Assembly (NCBI GenBank): GCA_050187415.1
Contig: JBFWXN010000018.1
Location: 16,054 to 80,053 of the forward strand
Reading direction: 5' to 3'
From: Ga0077555 sp050187415
GTDB lineage: Bacteria > Pseudomonadota > Alphaproteobacteria > Rhizobiales > Hyphomicrobiaceae
DNA: 64,000 bases
Under the pieces are notes generated by a model, which saw only the letters and a program-made list of their open reading frames with translations, was not told the origin of the DNA and did not search any database. Of the stretch, positions 42,290 to 51,240 are shown piece after piece. The position numbers were made by a program, and so were the translations under genes. Position 1 is the first letter of the stretch; the number at the start of each line of letters is the position of its first letter.

Positions 42290-45200
42290 CTACCACGCAT
42301 CGACCATCGGTCGCTTCTTCCCATCGCGCGGCCGCTGCCGGATGGATGCAAGTAATGTCGCCACCCAGTGCCGTGTCTCCGCTGGATCGATCGTATCGTC
42401 GATACCGAATGTCGTGGAGCGGTTCACGGCCTTGCCGACCTCGTAGTGCTCGGCCACCATCTTCTCGTAGTAGGCGCGCCGCTCGTCCGGATCGGCGATT
42501 GCCGCGAGTTCGCCGCGGTATCCGAGTTTCACTTGGCCTTCGATGCCCATCGGCGCGAATTCGCCCGTCGGCCAGGCGACCGTGAAGTACGGCGCCCGGA
42601 AATTGCCGCCGGCCATGGCGACGGCGCCCAGCCCATAGGCCTTGCGCAGGATGATGGTGAAATAGGGAATGGTGGCGTTTGCCGCGGTCAGGAACATGCG
42701 TGCCGCATGTCGGACAAGCCCCGTCTTCTCGATCTCCGGCCCCACCATGATCCCCGGCGTATCGCACAGATGCACGACCGGAATATCGAATGCATCGCAA
42801 AGCTGTATGAAACGCGCACCTTTGTCGGCCCCATCGCTGTCGATCGCGCCGCCAAGCTGCGCCGGATTGTTCGCAACGACACCGACCGCGCGACCTTCGA
42901 TACGAATCAGAGAGGTGATCATCGTCCGTCCGAAATCGCGGCGCAGCTCCAGCACGCTTTCCGCGTCGGACAGGGTCTCGATCACCTTGCGGATGTCATA
43001 GACGCGCACCCGGTTCTCCGGCACCAAAAATCGCATGCGCCGCTGATCGGGCGCCGTCCAGGTGCCGACGCGTCCCTGGAAGTAGGCGAGATACCGCTTC
43101 GCCGCCGCAACGCCGTCGGCTTCATCTGTCACCGCAATGTCAATCACGCCGCTGGCCCGCTGCACGGGCGACGGCCCGATATCCTCCGGCCGGAACACAC
43201 CGAGCCCTCCGCCTTCGATCATGGCCGGGCCGCCCATGCCGATGTTTGAATCCGCCGTCGCAATGATCACGTCGCAGCAGCCGAGCAGCGATGCGTTGCC
43301 GGCGAAGCAGCGGCCGGACACGATGCCCACCATCGGCACCAGCCCCGAGAGCTGGCCGAAATGATGGAATGTGTTGAAGCCGATGAAGCCACCATAGTCG
43401 TCGTCACCCGGCCGCCCGCCACCGCCCTCGGCAAACAACACCAGCGGCATGCGGCCCTGCTCGGCGATGTCGATGACGCGATCCGTCTTCCAGTGGTTGT
43501 GAACGCCCTGGGTGCCAGCAAACACCGTGTAGTCGTAAGCCAGGATGGCCGCTCTCGATGCAGGGTCCTCGAACAGATCGCCGTTGATCCGTCCCACTCC
43601 GGCGACAAGGCCATCGGCGGGACTGCGTTTGAGCAAATCCTCCAGCCCGCGCCGGCGGCGCTGGGCGGCGACCGTCAACGGCCCGTATTCGACGAAGGTG
43701 CCGGGGTCGACCAGATCATCTACGTTCTCGCGCACCGTCCGCTGCTTTGTCTTCCGTCGACGCGCAACGGCGTCGGAGCGCTGTTCATCGAGCGTCAGAG
43801 ACCGGCGATCGAGCACTTCCGCAAGATCGGGCCGGATCAGATCGAGATCGATCGTTTCGTGCTCCTCGCCGGCATCGTCCGCGCCCTCGACCGGCTCGAC
43901 AGTCAGCAGAAGCTGATCCTCCCACAGCGTATCGCCCGGCGCGACGTGAACCGACTGCACCGTTCCAGCGCAGTCTGCCACCACGACGTGCTCCATCTTC
44001 ATCGCTTCCATCACGACGAGCTGCGCGCCGCGCTCCACTTCGGCGCCCTCTTCGACGGACACGAGAACGATCGTGCCTTGCAATGGCGAACGCACCGCGA
44101 GCAGGCCATCGGCCACGTTCTCGCCCGCCCCGCGCCCCGCGTCGCCTCCCCCTGACGGCTGTGCCTGACCGTAGGCCAATACGGCAAGAGGATCGTTCGC
44201 GTCGATCCTGGCGCCGGCGCGCGAGCTTTGACCGTCGACAGCTCCGGCCTCCGACGCAACGGCGAAGTAGAGATGCGGGTGTTCCAGGCGAGCCGCCTCG
44301 GCGAGCCGTCGTGCGTTGTCTTCCACGAAGTCGGTATCCACGCCTCCCGCCTGCACGGCGGCGTCACGGAACAGTGACTGCAGAAACGCAATGTTCGTCG
44401 GCGCACCAGCAACGTGCATCTCGCAAAGTGCGCGATAGCCTTTGGCGAGAGCATCGCTCAACTGCGGCGAGCCCGTATGTACGATCAGCTTGGCGAGCAG
44501 CGGATCATAGACCGGGCTCGTCCTGTAGCCGGCATAGGCATTGCTGTCGACGCGAATGCCACGCCCAGACGGCATCTCGAAAGCCGTGAGCAACCCGCCC
44601 GCCGGCTTGATCGTACCGTCGTCGCCGACGCGCTCGGTATTGATCCGGGCCTGCAGCGCCATCCCTCGAGCTGGCGGCACCAGATCCCACGTCAAACCAA
44701 GATCACCTAGCGAAGCCCCTCCAGCAATCTGCAGCTGAACCTCGACGAGATTGAGCCCCGTGACTTCCTCCGTCACCGTGTGCTCGACCTGCAGTCGTGG
44801 GTTCGCCTCTATGAAGAAGTACTCGCCCGCCTCGACATCGACCAGAAATTCGATGGTCCCGAGGTTCTTATACTTGACGGCAGCCCCCAGGCGCAAAGCC
44901 GCCTCGATGAGCTTGCCCCTCAAGACTTCGGGAAGCGCTGGTGCGGGCGCGATCTCGACGATCTTCTGGCGCCGCCTTTGCAGTGAGCAGTCGCGCTCCC
45001 ATAGATGCGATACGGCTTCGCCGTCACCGAGTATCTGCACTTCGATATGCCGCGCCCGCCGCACGAGCCGCTCGACGTAGAGGTCCCCGTTGCCGAATGC
45101 CGACTGTGCCTCGGATCGGCATCGCGCGAATGCTTCCTCGATATCGCCATCACTCGTCACCGGCCGCATGCCGCGTCCACCACCGCCCGCCACGGCCTTG

Positions 45201-45673
45201 ACCATGACCGCCCCGCCGGGGCCGAGCTTGGCAAGAAAGTCTCGCGCGTCTACGAGCGATGTCGGCGCCACCGTGCCCGGCAGCACTGGCACTTCGACGG
45301 CCGTCGCCAAAGCTCGCGCCTGATGCTTGTCACCGAACCGTTCCAACGTATCCGGTGTCGGCCCAACGAACACGAGGCCGGCTTCCGAGCATCGCCGCGC
45401 GAACGCTGCATTTTCCGATAGAAAGCCATAGCCCGGATGGATCGCTCCTGCTCCCGTCGCGCGCGCGGCCGCCAGTATGGCCTCTGCATCGAGATAGGCT
45501 GCCACGCCTCGCCCCGGCAGCATGTACGCTGCATCGGCTTTGCGGGTGTGAAGGCTGGCAGCATCATCCGACGGGTAGACCGCCACCGTTTGAAGGCCCA
45601 ACTCCGCGGCAGCTCGAAACACGCGAGTTGCGATTTCGCCGCGGTTGGCGACGAGCAGTTTACCGTTGAACAT
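42290..45673 (-). CDS. Single-chain acyl-CoA carboxylase (biotin carboxylase, BCCP and carboxyltransferase fused)
   Basis: A 1127-residue fusion of all activities of a biotin-dependent acyl-CoA carboxylase. Residues 1 to about 450 are a biotin carboxylase (FNGKLLVANRGEIATRVFRA, ATP loop AVAGGGGRGMRPV, FIEANPRLQVEHTVTEEV). About 530-600 is the biotin carrier with VVMEAMKMEHVV, where the central Lys is biotinylated. About 620 to the end is a carboxyltransferase of both N and C halves (YGPLTVAAQRRRRGLEDLL, LCDTPGIMVGPEIEKTG, AGGNFRAPYFTVAWPTGEFA). Single-chain carboxylases of this build are known to act on long-chain acyl-CoAs in some actinobacteria and Rhizobiales; substrate here is inferred only from architecture. 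The start is taken at 45673. Confidence 0.9.
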   Translation of the reverse strand: MFNGKLLVANRGEIATRVFRAAAELGLQTVAVYPSDDAASLHTRKADAAYMLPGRGVAAYLDAEAILAAARATGAGAIHPGYGFLSENAAFARRCSEAGLVFVGPTPDTLERFGDKHQARALATAVEVPVLPGTVAPTSLVDARDFLAKLGPGGAVMVKAVAGGGGRGMRPVTSDGDIEEAFARCRSEAQSAFGNGDLYVERLVRRARHIEVQILGDGEAVSHLWERDCSLQRRRQKIVEIAPAPALPEVLRGKLIEAALRLGAAVKYKNLGTIEFLVDVEAGEYFFIEANPRLQVEHTVTEEVTGLNLVEVQLQIAGGASLGDLGLTWDLVPPARGMALQARINTERVGDDGTIKPAGGLLTAFEMPSGRGIRVDSNAYAGYRTSPVYDPLLAKLIVHTGSPQLSDALAKGYRALCEMHVAGAPTNIAFLQSLFRDAAVQAGGVDTDFVEDNARRLAEAARLEHPHLYFAVASEAGAVDGQSSRAGARIDANDPLAVLAYGQAQPSGGGDAGRGAGENVADGLLAVRSPLQGTIVLVSVEEGAEVERGAQLVVMEAMKMEHVVVADCAGTVQSVHVAPGDTLWEDQLLLTVEPVEGADDAGEEHETIDLDLIRPDLAEVLDRRSLTLDEQRSDAVARRRKTKQRTVRENVDDLVDPGTFVEYGPLTVAAQRRRRGLEDLLKRSPADGLVAGVGRINGDLFEDPASRAAILAYDYTVFAGTQGVHNHWKTDRVIDIAEQGRMPLVLFAEGGGGRPGDDDYGGFIGFNTFHHFGQLSGLVPMVGIVSGRCFAGNASLLGCCDVIIATADSNIGMGGPAMIEGGGLGVFRPEDIGPSPVQRASGVIDIAVTDEADGVAAAKRYLAYFQGRVGTWTAPDQRRMRFLVPENRVRVYDIRKVIETLSDAESVLELRRDFGRTMITSLIRIEGRAVGVVANNPAQLGGAIDSDGADKGARFIQLCDAFDIPVVHLCDTPGIMVGPEIEKTGLVRHAARMFLTAANATIPYFTIILRKAYGLGAVAMAGGNFRAPYFTVAWPTGEFAPMGIEGQVKLGYRGELAAIADPDERRAYYEKMVAEHYEVGKAVNRSTTFGIDDTIDPAETRHWVATLLASIRQRPRDGKKRPMVDAW

Positions 45674-46020
45674 ACAGAGAGGACTTTCCTGATTGGCATC
45701 GCTGGCTAACCCGAGGTTAGCGACACCGAAAGCCATCGGCCAGTCCAAGCGGTCACCAGCGCCTCCAAACGCATCGACCGAGCTTTTGCTTGAAATGATT
45801 TTGAATGTTCCGCCGCACGCGCTTGATGCGCTTGCAGATAGTGACGAGTTACTGCGAGCATTCCGTATTTTTACGCTAATTTAATGTCCGATCGACTTGC
45901 AAAGCCCGCAGATCGAGCGCAGCCTCCGCAGAAATACCTAGTCGAACGAGTTGATCGTTGAGCCCGAGAGAACGCCGAACGGCGCCAGAGACGACAAAAA
46001 ACGTTCTGGAGGAAGGGCCT
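45674..46020. other. Intergenic region with an AT-rich core
   Basis: 347 nt between the carboxylase (minus) and the MFS carrier (plus), so both promoters should be here. About 45785-45890 is AT-rich compared with the surroundings. No spaced -35/-10 pair or operator palindrome was convincing. Confidence 0.4.
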
Positions 46021-47337
46021 ATGACTGTCGCTGTGGACGTAGCCGGCAAAGACGTGCCTTGGTGGCGCGAGCCGACAAAAGACCAATGGTACGCCTATGT
46101 TGCCGCTTGGTTGGGCTGGACGCTGGATGCGTTCGACTTCACCATTTTTCTATTGATAATGGTGCCGATCTCGCAGGATTTCGGCGTTCCGCTGACGGCC
46201 GTCACCGCCGTTTTCGCCGTCACTCTCTGGCTGCGGCTCATTGGGGCCACTGCCGCCGGCTGGATGGCCGACCGCCTGGGGCGCAAGGCTCCGCTGATGA
46301 TCTCGATCCTCTGGTACTCGATCTGCAATTTGCTCGCCGGGCTCTCCCCGAGCTTTGCAGTCTTGTTTTTCTTTCGCGCATTGCTCGGCATCGGCATGGG
46401 CGCGGAGTGGCCCGCCGGCGCAGCCCTTGCGATGGAATCATGGCCGGCCCGTTCCCGCGGCCTTATGTCGGGCGTTCTCCAGGGTTCCTGGGGGCTCGGC
46501 TTTGCGCTTTCGTCCGCCGCCTATGGATTTCTCTACACGCCGCTTGAAAACATCCAGAAGGGTTACGGCTGGCGCGGATTGCTGGTGCTCGGCGTTTTGC
46601 CGGCGCTTGCCTGCGTCTGGATCCGCTACTACGTGAAGGAGCCTGAGGTTTGGCAGGAAAATAAGAAAATTCAGGTCGAGACCGATCAGGCAGTTACGCT
46701 GCCCCTGTTCGCTATCTTCAAGAAGCGCTATCTTTGGAACACGATCACTGGCTGTCTATGGATGGCTGCAAATTTCGTCGTCTACTATTCCATCTGGGCG
46801 CTGTTCGGCACCTACCTTCAGAAGGAATTGGGCTGGACCCCGGCCCAAGTCGCGGTTCCCCTCTTCTGGGCGAACATCATGGTGTTCTTCTCGAGCGCTT
46901 TCTGGGGAGCCGTCTCCGACAGGATCGGTCGCCGGCCGGCGCTGATGATCCCCTGCACCATCGCCATTTTCATCTCGCCCATTTACTTGTTGGCGAAAGA
47001 TCCATTTTGGATCATCGCCGGCTTCATTCTCATGGGCATCATTGTCGGCGGCAAGGACACCCTCAACCCTGCCTGGCTCTCCGAGCGCTTTCCGACCGAG
47101 ATTCGGGCGTCCGCAGCCGGATTTGTCTATCATCAAGGCGCCATCTGGGGCGGCTTCGTCGCACCGGGACTCACTTATCTCGCCGTCAATCAGGGCATGG
47201 GTTTCGCTCTACCCATGATGTACGCGACGATAGGATCTCTCCTCGTGCTGGTATTCAGCGTCTACCTCGGTCCTGAAACAAAGGGCAAGGTTCTCGTCGC
47301 AGACCTGGAAATTCGCAAGAGAGAGGAATTTCCCTGA
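46021..47337 (+). CDS. MFS transporter, SHS (sialate:H+ symporter/lactate) type
   Basis: A 438-residue, 12-segment proton symporter. The loop 2-3 motif is GWMADRLGRKAPLMIS, repeated as GAVSDRIGRRPALMIP in the second half. Features of the SHS subfamily (lactate, pyruvate and sialic acid carriers) are GWTLDAFDFTIFLLIMVPIS and the FRALLGIGMGAEWPAGAALA stretch. The ATG at 46021 has GGAGGAAGGG upstream. A short organic acid substrate fits the neighbouring carboxylase, but the two genes are divergent and the link is inference. Confidence 0.87.
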   Translation: MTVAVDVAGKDVPWWREPTKDQWYAYVAAWLGWTLDAFDFTIFLLIMVPISQDFGVPLTAVTAVFAVTLWLRLIGATAAGWMADRLGRKAPLMISILWYSICNLLAGLSPSFAVLFFFRALLGIGMGAEWPAGAALAMESWPARSRGLMSGVLQGSWGLGFALSSAAYGFLYTPLENIQKGYGWRGLLVLGVLPALACVWIRYYVKEPEVWQENKKIQVETDQAVTLPLFAIFKKRYLWNTITGCLWMAANFVVYYSIWALFGTYLQKELGWTPAQVAVPLFWANIMVFFSSAFWGAVSDRIGRRPALMIPCTIAIFISPIYLLAKDPFWIIAGFILMGIIVGGKDTLNPAWLSERFPTEIRASAAGFVYHQGAIWGGFVAPGLTYLAVNQGMGFALPMMYATIGSLLVLVFSVYLGPETKGKVLVADLEIRKREEFP

Positions 47338-47343
47338 GCCGCT

Positions 47344-47411
47344 CCGAGCTTCGGCTCGGCGGCCGCCTTACAAGCGCTAGGCGTAGCTGGCCCTCGCGGC
47401 GAAGCTACGCC
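47344..47411 (+). terminator. Tandem hairpins after the SHS-type MFS gene
   Basis: First stem CCGAGC-TTCG-GCTCGG (47344-47359), a perfect 6-bp stem with the very stable UUCG tetraloop, 7 nt after the MFS stop. Second stem GGCGTAGCT / AGCTACGCC (47380-47388 and 47403-47411), 9 bp with a 14-nt loop. There are no T-runs. They lie between convergent genes and probably end both transcripts. Confidence 0.5.
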
Positions 47412-47466
47412 CTCGCCCGCGCGCTACGGCGGAACCCGCGCCGAAGCCGCGGGGATCGAAGGCCCA

Positions 47467-48597
47467 TCAAGCGCCGAGCCGAATGGCGTGGTTGTCCCAA
47501 TTCCATGCGCAGTCGGCCGCCGGCTCGAGGCCTCCGGCGGCTGTCGACACACCCGCGATCGCGCCTTCACCGCTCGTCACCAAGAATCGTCCCGGGTGGC
47601 CGCGACTGGTAACGCCCGAGGCGTCCTTCATTGTCCGAACACCAAGCACCTTGCCCGTGGCTACGTCGATCATGACGACCGAGCCCCGTTTCGAAGATGT
47701 AATTGCAGCCACCGCCCCCTCGCTATCGACGGCAACCGAACTAACGTAGCCCGAAAGTGCCTCCGCCACGTCACCGGGCAGCGACGTGGCGACCAGCGGC
47801 ATTTGCCGGCGATGTCTGTAGATGAGCGCTTCGCTCAGCGGATGCCCGCCAGACACGCCTTTCACCACCTGTCCTCCAAGCACCACCGTGTCGTCCTGGC
47901 CCACTTCGAGATGCCGCAGCGAAAGCGCTCCGCCGGCGGCGACAGCGTGCTTCTCGAGGAGATCCCCCGTCGCGATGTCGATGTAAGCGAGCGATGTGTC
48001 GATACTGTCGAGATTGAGAACCCGGCGGCCCTGCCCGATATCGGGGTGCTCGCGCAAGCCTCCGTTTGCGACGACGAGCGCCCCCGCCCGCGGCAGCAAC
48101 GCCAGATCGTGCGGCCCCAAACCGAATGACGGAAACTCTCCGATCCGACGGAACCGCGCCGTCGCATCGTAGACGCCGATCACGCCCCGAGCCGCCTCGA
48201 AGTCGTTTTCCGTGGTGTAAAGCAGCCGGCCATCGGGCGAGAACACGCCGTGGCCGTAAAAGTGCCGGCCTGGCGGCGCTGCAAACACAACCGGCACCTG
48301 CCCTTGATCCGCCGAAAACGCGACGGCGAAATTGCCGGGACGACGCGCGAAGGCCACGCATTGTCTGTTGCTCGGCGAGACCGCTATATCGTGCCCGCGA
48401 CCAGGCAGCATCACGGCCGTCACGTCCTCGCCGTCGCTTGTGAAGATGGCCGCGGAGTAGCGGCCGTCGCGTCCGCGGCGAGCCGCCGCGAAAAGAGTTG
48501 ACGCCGCCGCACGCGACGTTCTGGGAGCCATCGCCGAGGCGATCGCGGCCAGCATCGAAGAAACGGCAGTCCTGCGATCAATCACCATCCGAAGCAT
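47467..48597 (-). CDS. DUF1513 family beta-propeller-like protein
   Basis: 376 residues with an N-terminal twin-Arg-like/signal segment (MVIDRRTAVSSMLAAIASAM) and repeated WD/propeller-like strands (GHDIAVSPSNRQCVAFAR, GHGVFSPDGRLLYTTENDFE, VIGVYDATARF, AYIDIATGDLLEKHAV). DUF1513 proteins are encoded with imelysins and di-heme oxidoreductases, in a conserved iron-related cluster; their activity is unknown. The start at 48597 overlaps the upstream imelysin gene by 20 nt (a second ATG at 48588 is possible), so the genes are coupled. It is the last gene of the operon. Confidence 0.85.
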   Translation of the reverse strand: MLRMVIDRRTAVSSMLAAIASAMAPRTSRAAASTLFAAARRGRDGRYSAAIFTSDGEDVTAVMLPGRGHDIAVSPSNRQCVAFARRPGNFAVAFSADQGQVPVVFAAPPGRHFYGHGVFSPDGRLLYTTENDFEAARGVIGVYDATARFRRIGEFPSFGLGPHDLALLPRAGALVVANGGLREHPDIGQGRRVLNLDSIDTSLAYIDIATGDLLEKHAVAAGGALSLRHLEVGQDDTVVLGGQVVKGVSGGHPLSEALIYRHRRQMPLVATSLPGDVAEALSGYVSSVAVDSEGAVAAITSSKRGSVVMIDVATGKVLGVRTMKDASGVTSRGHPGRFLVTSGEGAIAGVSTAAGGLEPAADCAWNWDNHAIRLGA

Positions 48598-49699
48598 TGA
48601 ACCCTAGTGGCAAGTCCGTCACCGAAGCGAACATCTCCGCAGCGGTGGTGCGGGCATTCTTGAGGGGAAAACCGAGCGCGATGATACGTTGCGATGCCGC
48701 GCCTTCGAAGGGAGATTTGGCCTTCAACAGCTCTCTGCCCTCCCGTCCCGCCGTTGCCAGTTCCTTAGAGACGAGTTGCGCAAGCTCTTTCGAATTGTCC
48801 GACGGATCGCCTGCCGCCTCGATCAGCGCTTGTTCCAGCCCCCCACCGACGTAGAGATCACGCAAGCCCACGATATTGGCCACGATCAGACGCATCGAAC
48901 GGTTGCTCTTCCTCAGAGGCGGCGCAATCTTTCGACGCTGGGTATTGAGCCCCATCGGTCCAGCGAGGCGTTGATCCCTGACCTTCTCCAGCCCTCGGTC
49001 GAATGCCTTTGCCAGGGCCATCGTGGTCTCCTCCGGCTTCAGAAAGTGGGGATCGGCAGGATTTGGCGATAGCCAGCTTTTCGAGAAACCATTCGGCGCG
49101 TCCCATTCGTCGACGATCGACCGCGCCATGCCTTTCAGATTCGATGCGATGGCCTTCGCGAAACCACATCGGTACGCCGTGCCATCCTCAGCACCGGTCG
49201 AAGCCTCACCAAAAAGAACCGCTTCGAGAGCAGGCAGCCCCTGCATGGCGACGCTTTTCTCGGCGAGCCGCTTGGCATCGAGCACGTCGGGCGCGTGATC
49301 GGCCAAGGCCTTCGCAACTTGACGCGCCCCGATGCCCCGCCGGTCCGGCCAGAACATGATCCGCTCGTAACGCTGCTCCACTGTCACGGGGCCGAACGCG
49401 ATATGTTCGACGTTCCCCCAGGCCGTGACCACCTCGTCGAATGCAGCTCCGACCTTTCGACGGGCGGCTCCGCCCGCCAGAGCGCAGTCGGTGGCAACGA
49501 CGTCGTCGAGCTTTTTCGTCGCCTCCGCGAAACGCCGATATCCGGGACGGATATGCTTCTCGAGCGACTGCTGTGCGAGACGCGCATGGGGAAACGCCAC
49601 CTTGCCGTCGGCTGCCGATAATCGATCCGCGGCGCCCGCAGCGGACAGAAGGATGCCCGTAAGGACTCCGACTACAGCCAATGACGCAAACCTGGGCAT
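48578..49699 (-). CDS. Imelysin-domain protein (IrpA-like), second copy
   Basis: A 373-residue imelysin (peptidase M75 family) protein with a signal peptide (MPRFASLAVVGVLTGILLSA, cleavage near AAGA). It shows the imelysin helix-bundle pattern (VTAWGNVEHIAFGPVTVEQR, RIMFWPDRRGIGARQVAKAL). The GxHxxE motif seen in the upstream paralogue is replaced here by GLPALEAVLFG, so the two copies differ at the putative metal or functional site. It lies between the di-heme oxidoreductase gene and the DUF1513 gene on the same strand. AGGAGAC lies about 7 nt before the ATG at 49699. Confidence 0.88.
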   Translation of the reverse strand: MPRFASLAVVGVLTGILLSAAGAADRLSAADGKVAFPHARLAQQSLEKHIRPGYRRFAEATKKLDDVVATDCALAGGAARRKVGAAFDEVVTAWGNVEHIAFGPVTVEQRYERIMFWPDRRGIGARQVAKALADHAPDVLDAKRLAEKSVAMQGLPALEAVLFGEASTGAEDGTAYRCGFAKAIASNLKGMARSIVDEWDAPNGFSKSWLSPNPADPHFLKPEETTMALAKAFDRGLEKVRDQRLAGPMGLNTQRRKIAPPLRKSNRSMRLIVANIVGLRDLYVGGGLEQALIEAAGDPSDNSKELAQLVSKELATAGREGRELLKAKSPFEGAASQRIIALGFPLKNARTTAAEMFASVTDLPLGFNASDGD

Positions 49700-49710
49700 C
49701 GCAGAGTCTC

Positions 49711-51240
49711 CTATAGGGAGCCGACAAAAGCGATCAGCCGCTTTCGATCTTCCGCCGTCAGGGCCGAGAACGCATCGCGTGCTCCCTTGGCCTCGCCGCC
49801 GTGCCACAGGATCGCCTCCACGAGACTTCTCGCGCGGCCATCGTGCAGGAAGAACGGGTGACCATTGACGGTCTCCGTCAAACCGATTCCCCACAGTGGA
49901 GCGGTGCGCCACTCGCGGCCATCAGCCCTGCCCTCGGGCCGGCCATCGGCCAGCCCTTCGCCCATGTCGTGGAGCAGAAGATCCGTATATGGCCAGATCG
50001 TCTGCTCCCGCAGATGCTCGTCCGGCGACGCTGGGCCGGTCTTGAACGACGGCACATGGCAACTGGCGCATCCCAGGTCATGAAAGATTCGCTTGCCTCG
50101 AAGCACCTCGGGCGCGTTCGGACTGCGACGCATCGGAACGGCAAGGTTGCGTGCGTAGAAGGCCACCAAATCCAGGAGCTTCGCGTTGATTTCCTCAGCA
50201 GGCTTGGCCGCGCTGCCACCGTGCGGTGCCTCTCTGCATAACGTCTGCGCTGGCATACAATCACCATAGGGAAAGGGTGCGATCCAACTCCCGATCCCGA
50301 TGTCGCCGGCAAATGCCTCAGCCGACTGCTGCTTGACCGTCGGTTGTCCGGCTTTCCAGCCGAACCGGCCGAGCATCACCATCTGCGCCTCGACTGACCA
50401 CACGCGGTTCGCACGCCCCGAGATGCCGTCGCCGTCCTTGTCGTCGGCATCCTCGCGGGCAAGGATATCGGCTTCAGGAATGGCTTCGAGCAGACCGAGG
50501 CCGATCATCTGCGGTGTCATCCGGGGCGATATCATCGTCTGCGGATGCATCGGACCATAGCCCAGGTCGCCGATGCGATAGGTCGGCTTGCGCAGTGAAA
50601 TCGTCTCGCCGTCGACGAGCCGAACTGGGACTTCCTCGTAGCTCACCAGCATGTGGCCCTCGCCGACATGTCCCTGAACGCCGAGCTCTTGCAATTGGCC
50701 ACCGTAGGTCGGCTCACGCACGATGCTTGCCCGCCCCGATGCCAGCAGCGCCCGCTCTTCCTCGGACTGCGGCGGAATCGACAAGCGAAGAAATGTCGAG
50801 ATCGAATGACCTTCCGGCCCAGGACCGAGCGGCGGATGGCCACGGCCGTCCTTCAAGTGGCAGGCCTGGCAGGCCCGCGCATTGTAGAGCGGCCCCAGCC
50901 CGTCCGACGATTTTGTCGACGACGGCGACGAGACCCAGTTCTTACGGAAGATGCCGTTGCCGATCTTGAAGTCGAGTTCACGCGAAAACGCCATGTTCGC
51001 TGAAAGCTGCGAAAATGCATCGGCCGTCGTCGTCCCGACCTTCGCCGTCGCCGCGCCGCCCGGGTTCTCTTCACCAGGCTCGAAGGCTGCCACCGGCTCC
51101 GCGTCTCCCGGACGCGCACCCGCGGCCACGGGGCCCCCTTCGCCGAACGCTGCTCCGGCGACAAGAATAATGACACCCGAAACCCCGCCCCATAGAAGGG
51201 ACAGAAGAGTTTGGCGACACACGGCACGCATCATTGGCAT
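49711..51240 (-). CDS. Di-heme oxidoreductase (DHOR) family c-type cytochrome
   Basis: A 509-residue periplasmic protein with an N-terminal signal segment (LLSLLWGGVSGVIILVAGAA) and two CxxCH heme motifs: RACQACHLKDGRGHPP in the first half and GCASCHVPSFKTGP in the second. It belongs to the family long labelled thiol oxidoreductase, related to di-heme peroxidases. In imelysin clusters it is thought to act in redox handling of iron, which is not proven. The ATG at 51240 overlaps the stop of the upstream imelysin gene (TAATG), so the genes are translationally coupled. Confidence 0.9.
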   Translation of the reverse strand: MPMMRAVCRQTLLSLLWGGVSGVIILVAGAAFGEGGPVAAGARPGDAEPVAAFEPGEENPGGAATAKVGTTTADAFSQLSANMAFSRELDFKIGNGIFRKNWVSSPSSTKSSDGLGPLYNARACQACHLKDGRGHPPLGPGPEGHSISTFLRLSIPPQSEEERALLASGRASIVREPTYGGQLQELGVQGHVGEGHMLVSYEEVPVRLVDGETISLRKPTYRIGDLGYGPMHPQTMISPRMTPQMIGLGLLEAIPEADILAREDADDKDGDGISGRANRVWSVEAQMVMLGRFGWKAGQPTVKQQSAEAFAGDIGIGSWIAPFPYGDCMPAQTLCREAPHGGSAAKPAEEINAKLLDLVAFYARNLAVPMRRSPNAPEVLRGKRIFHDLGCASCHVPSFKTGPASPDEHLREQTIWPYTDLLLHDMGEGLADGRPEGRADGREWRTAPLWGIGLTETVNGHPFFLHDGRARSLVEAILWHGGEAKGARDAFSALTAEDRKRLIAFVGSL

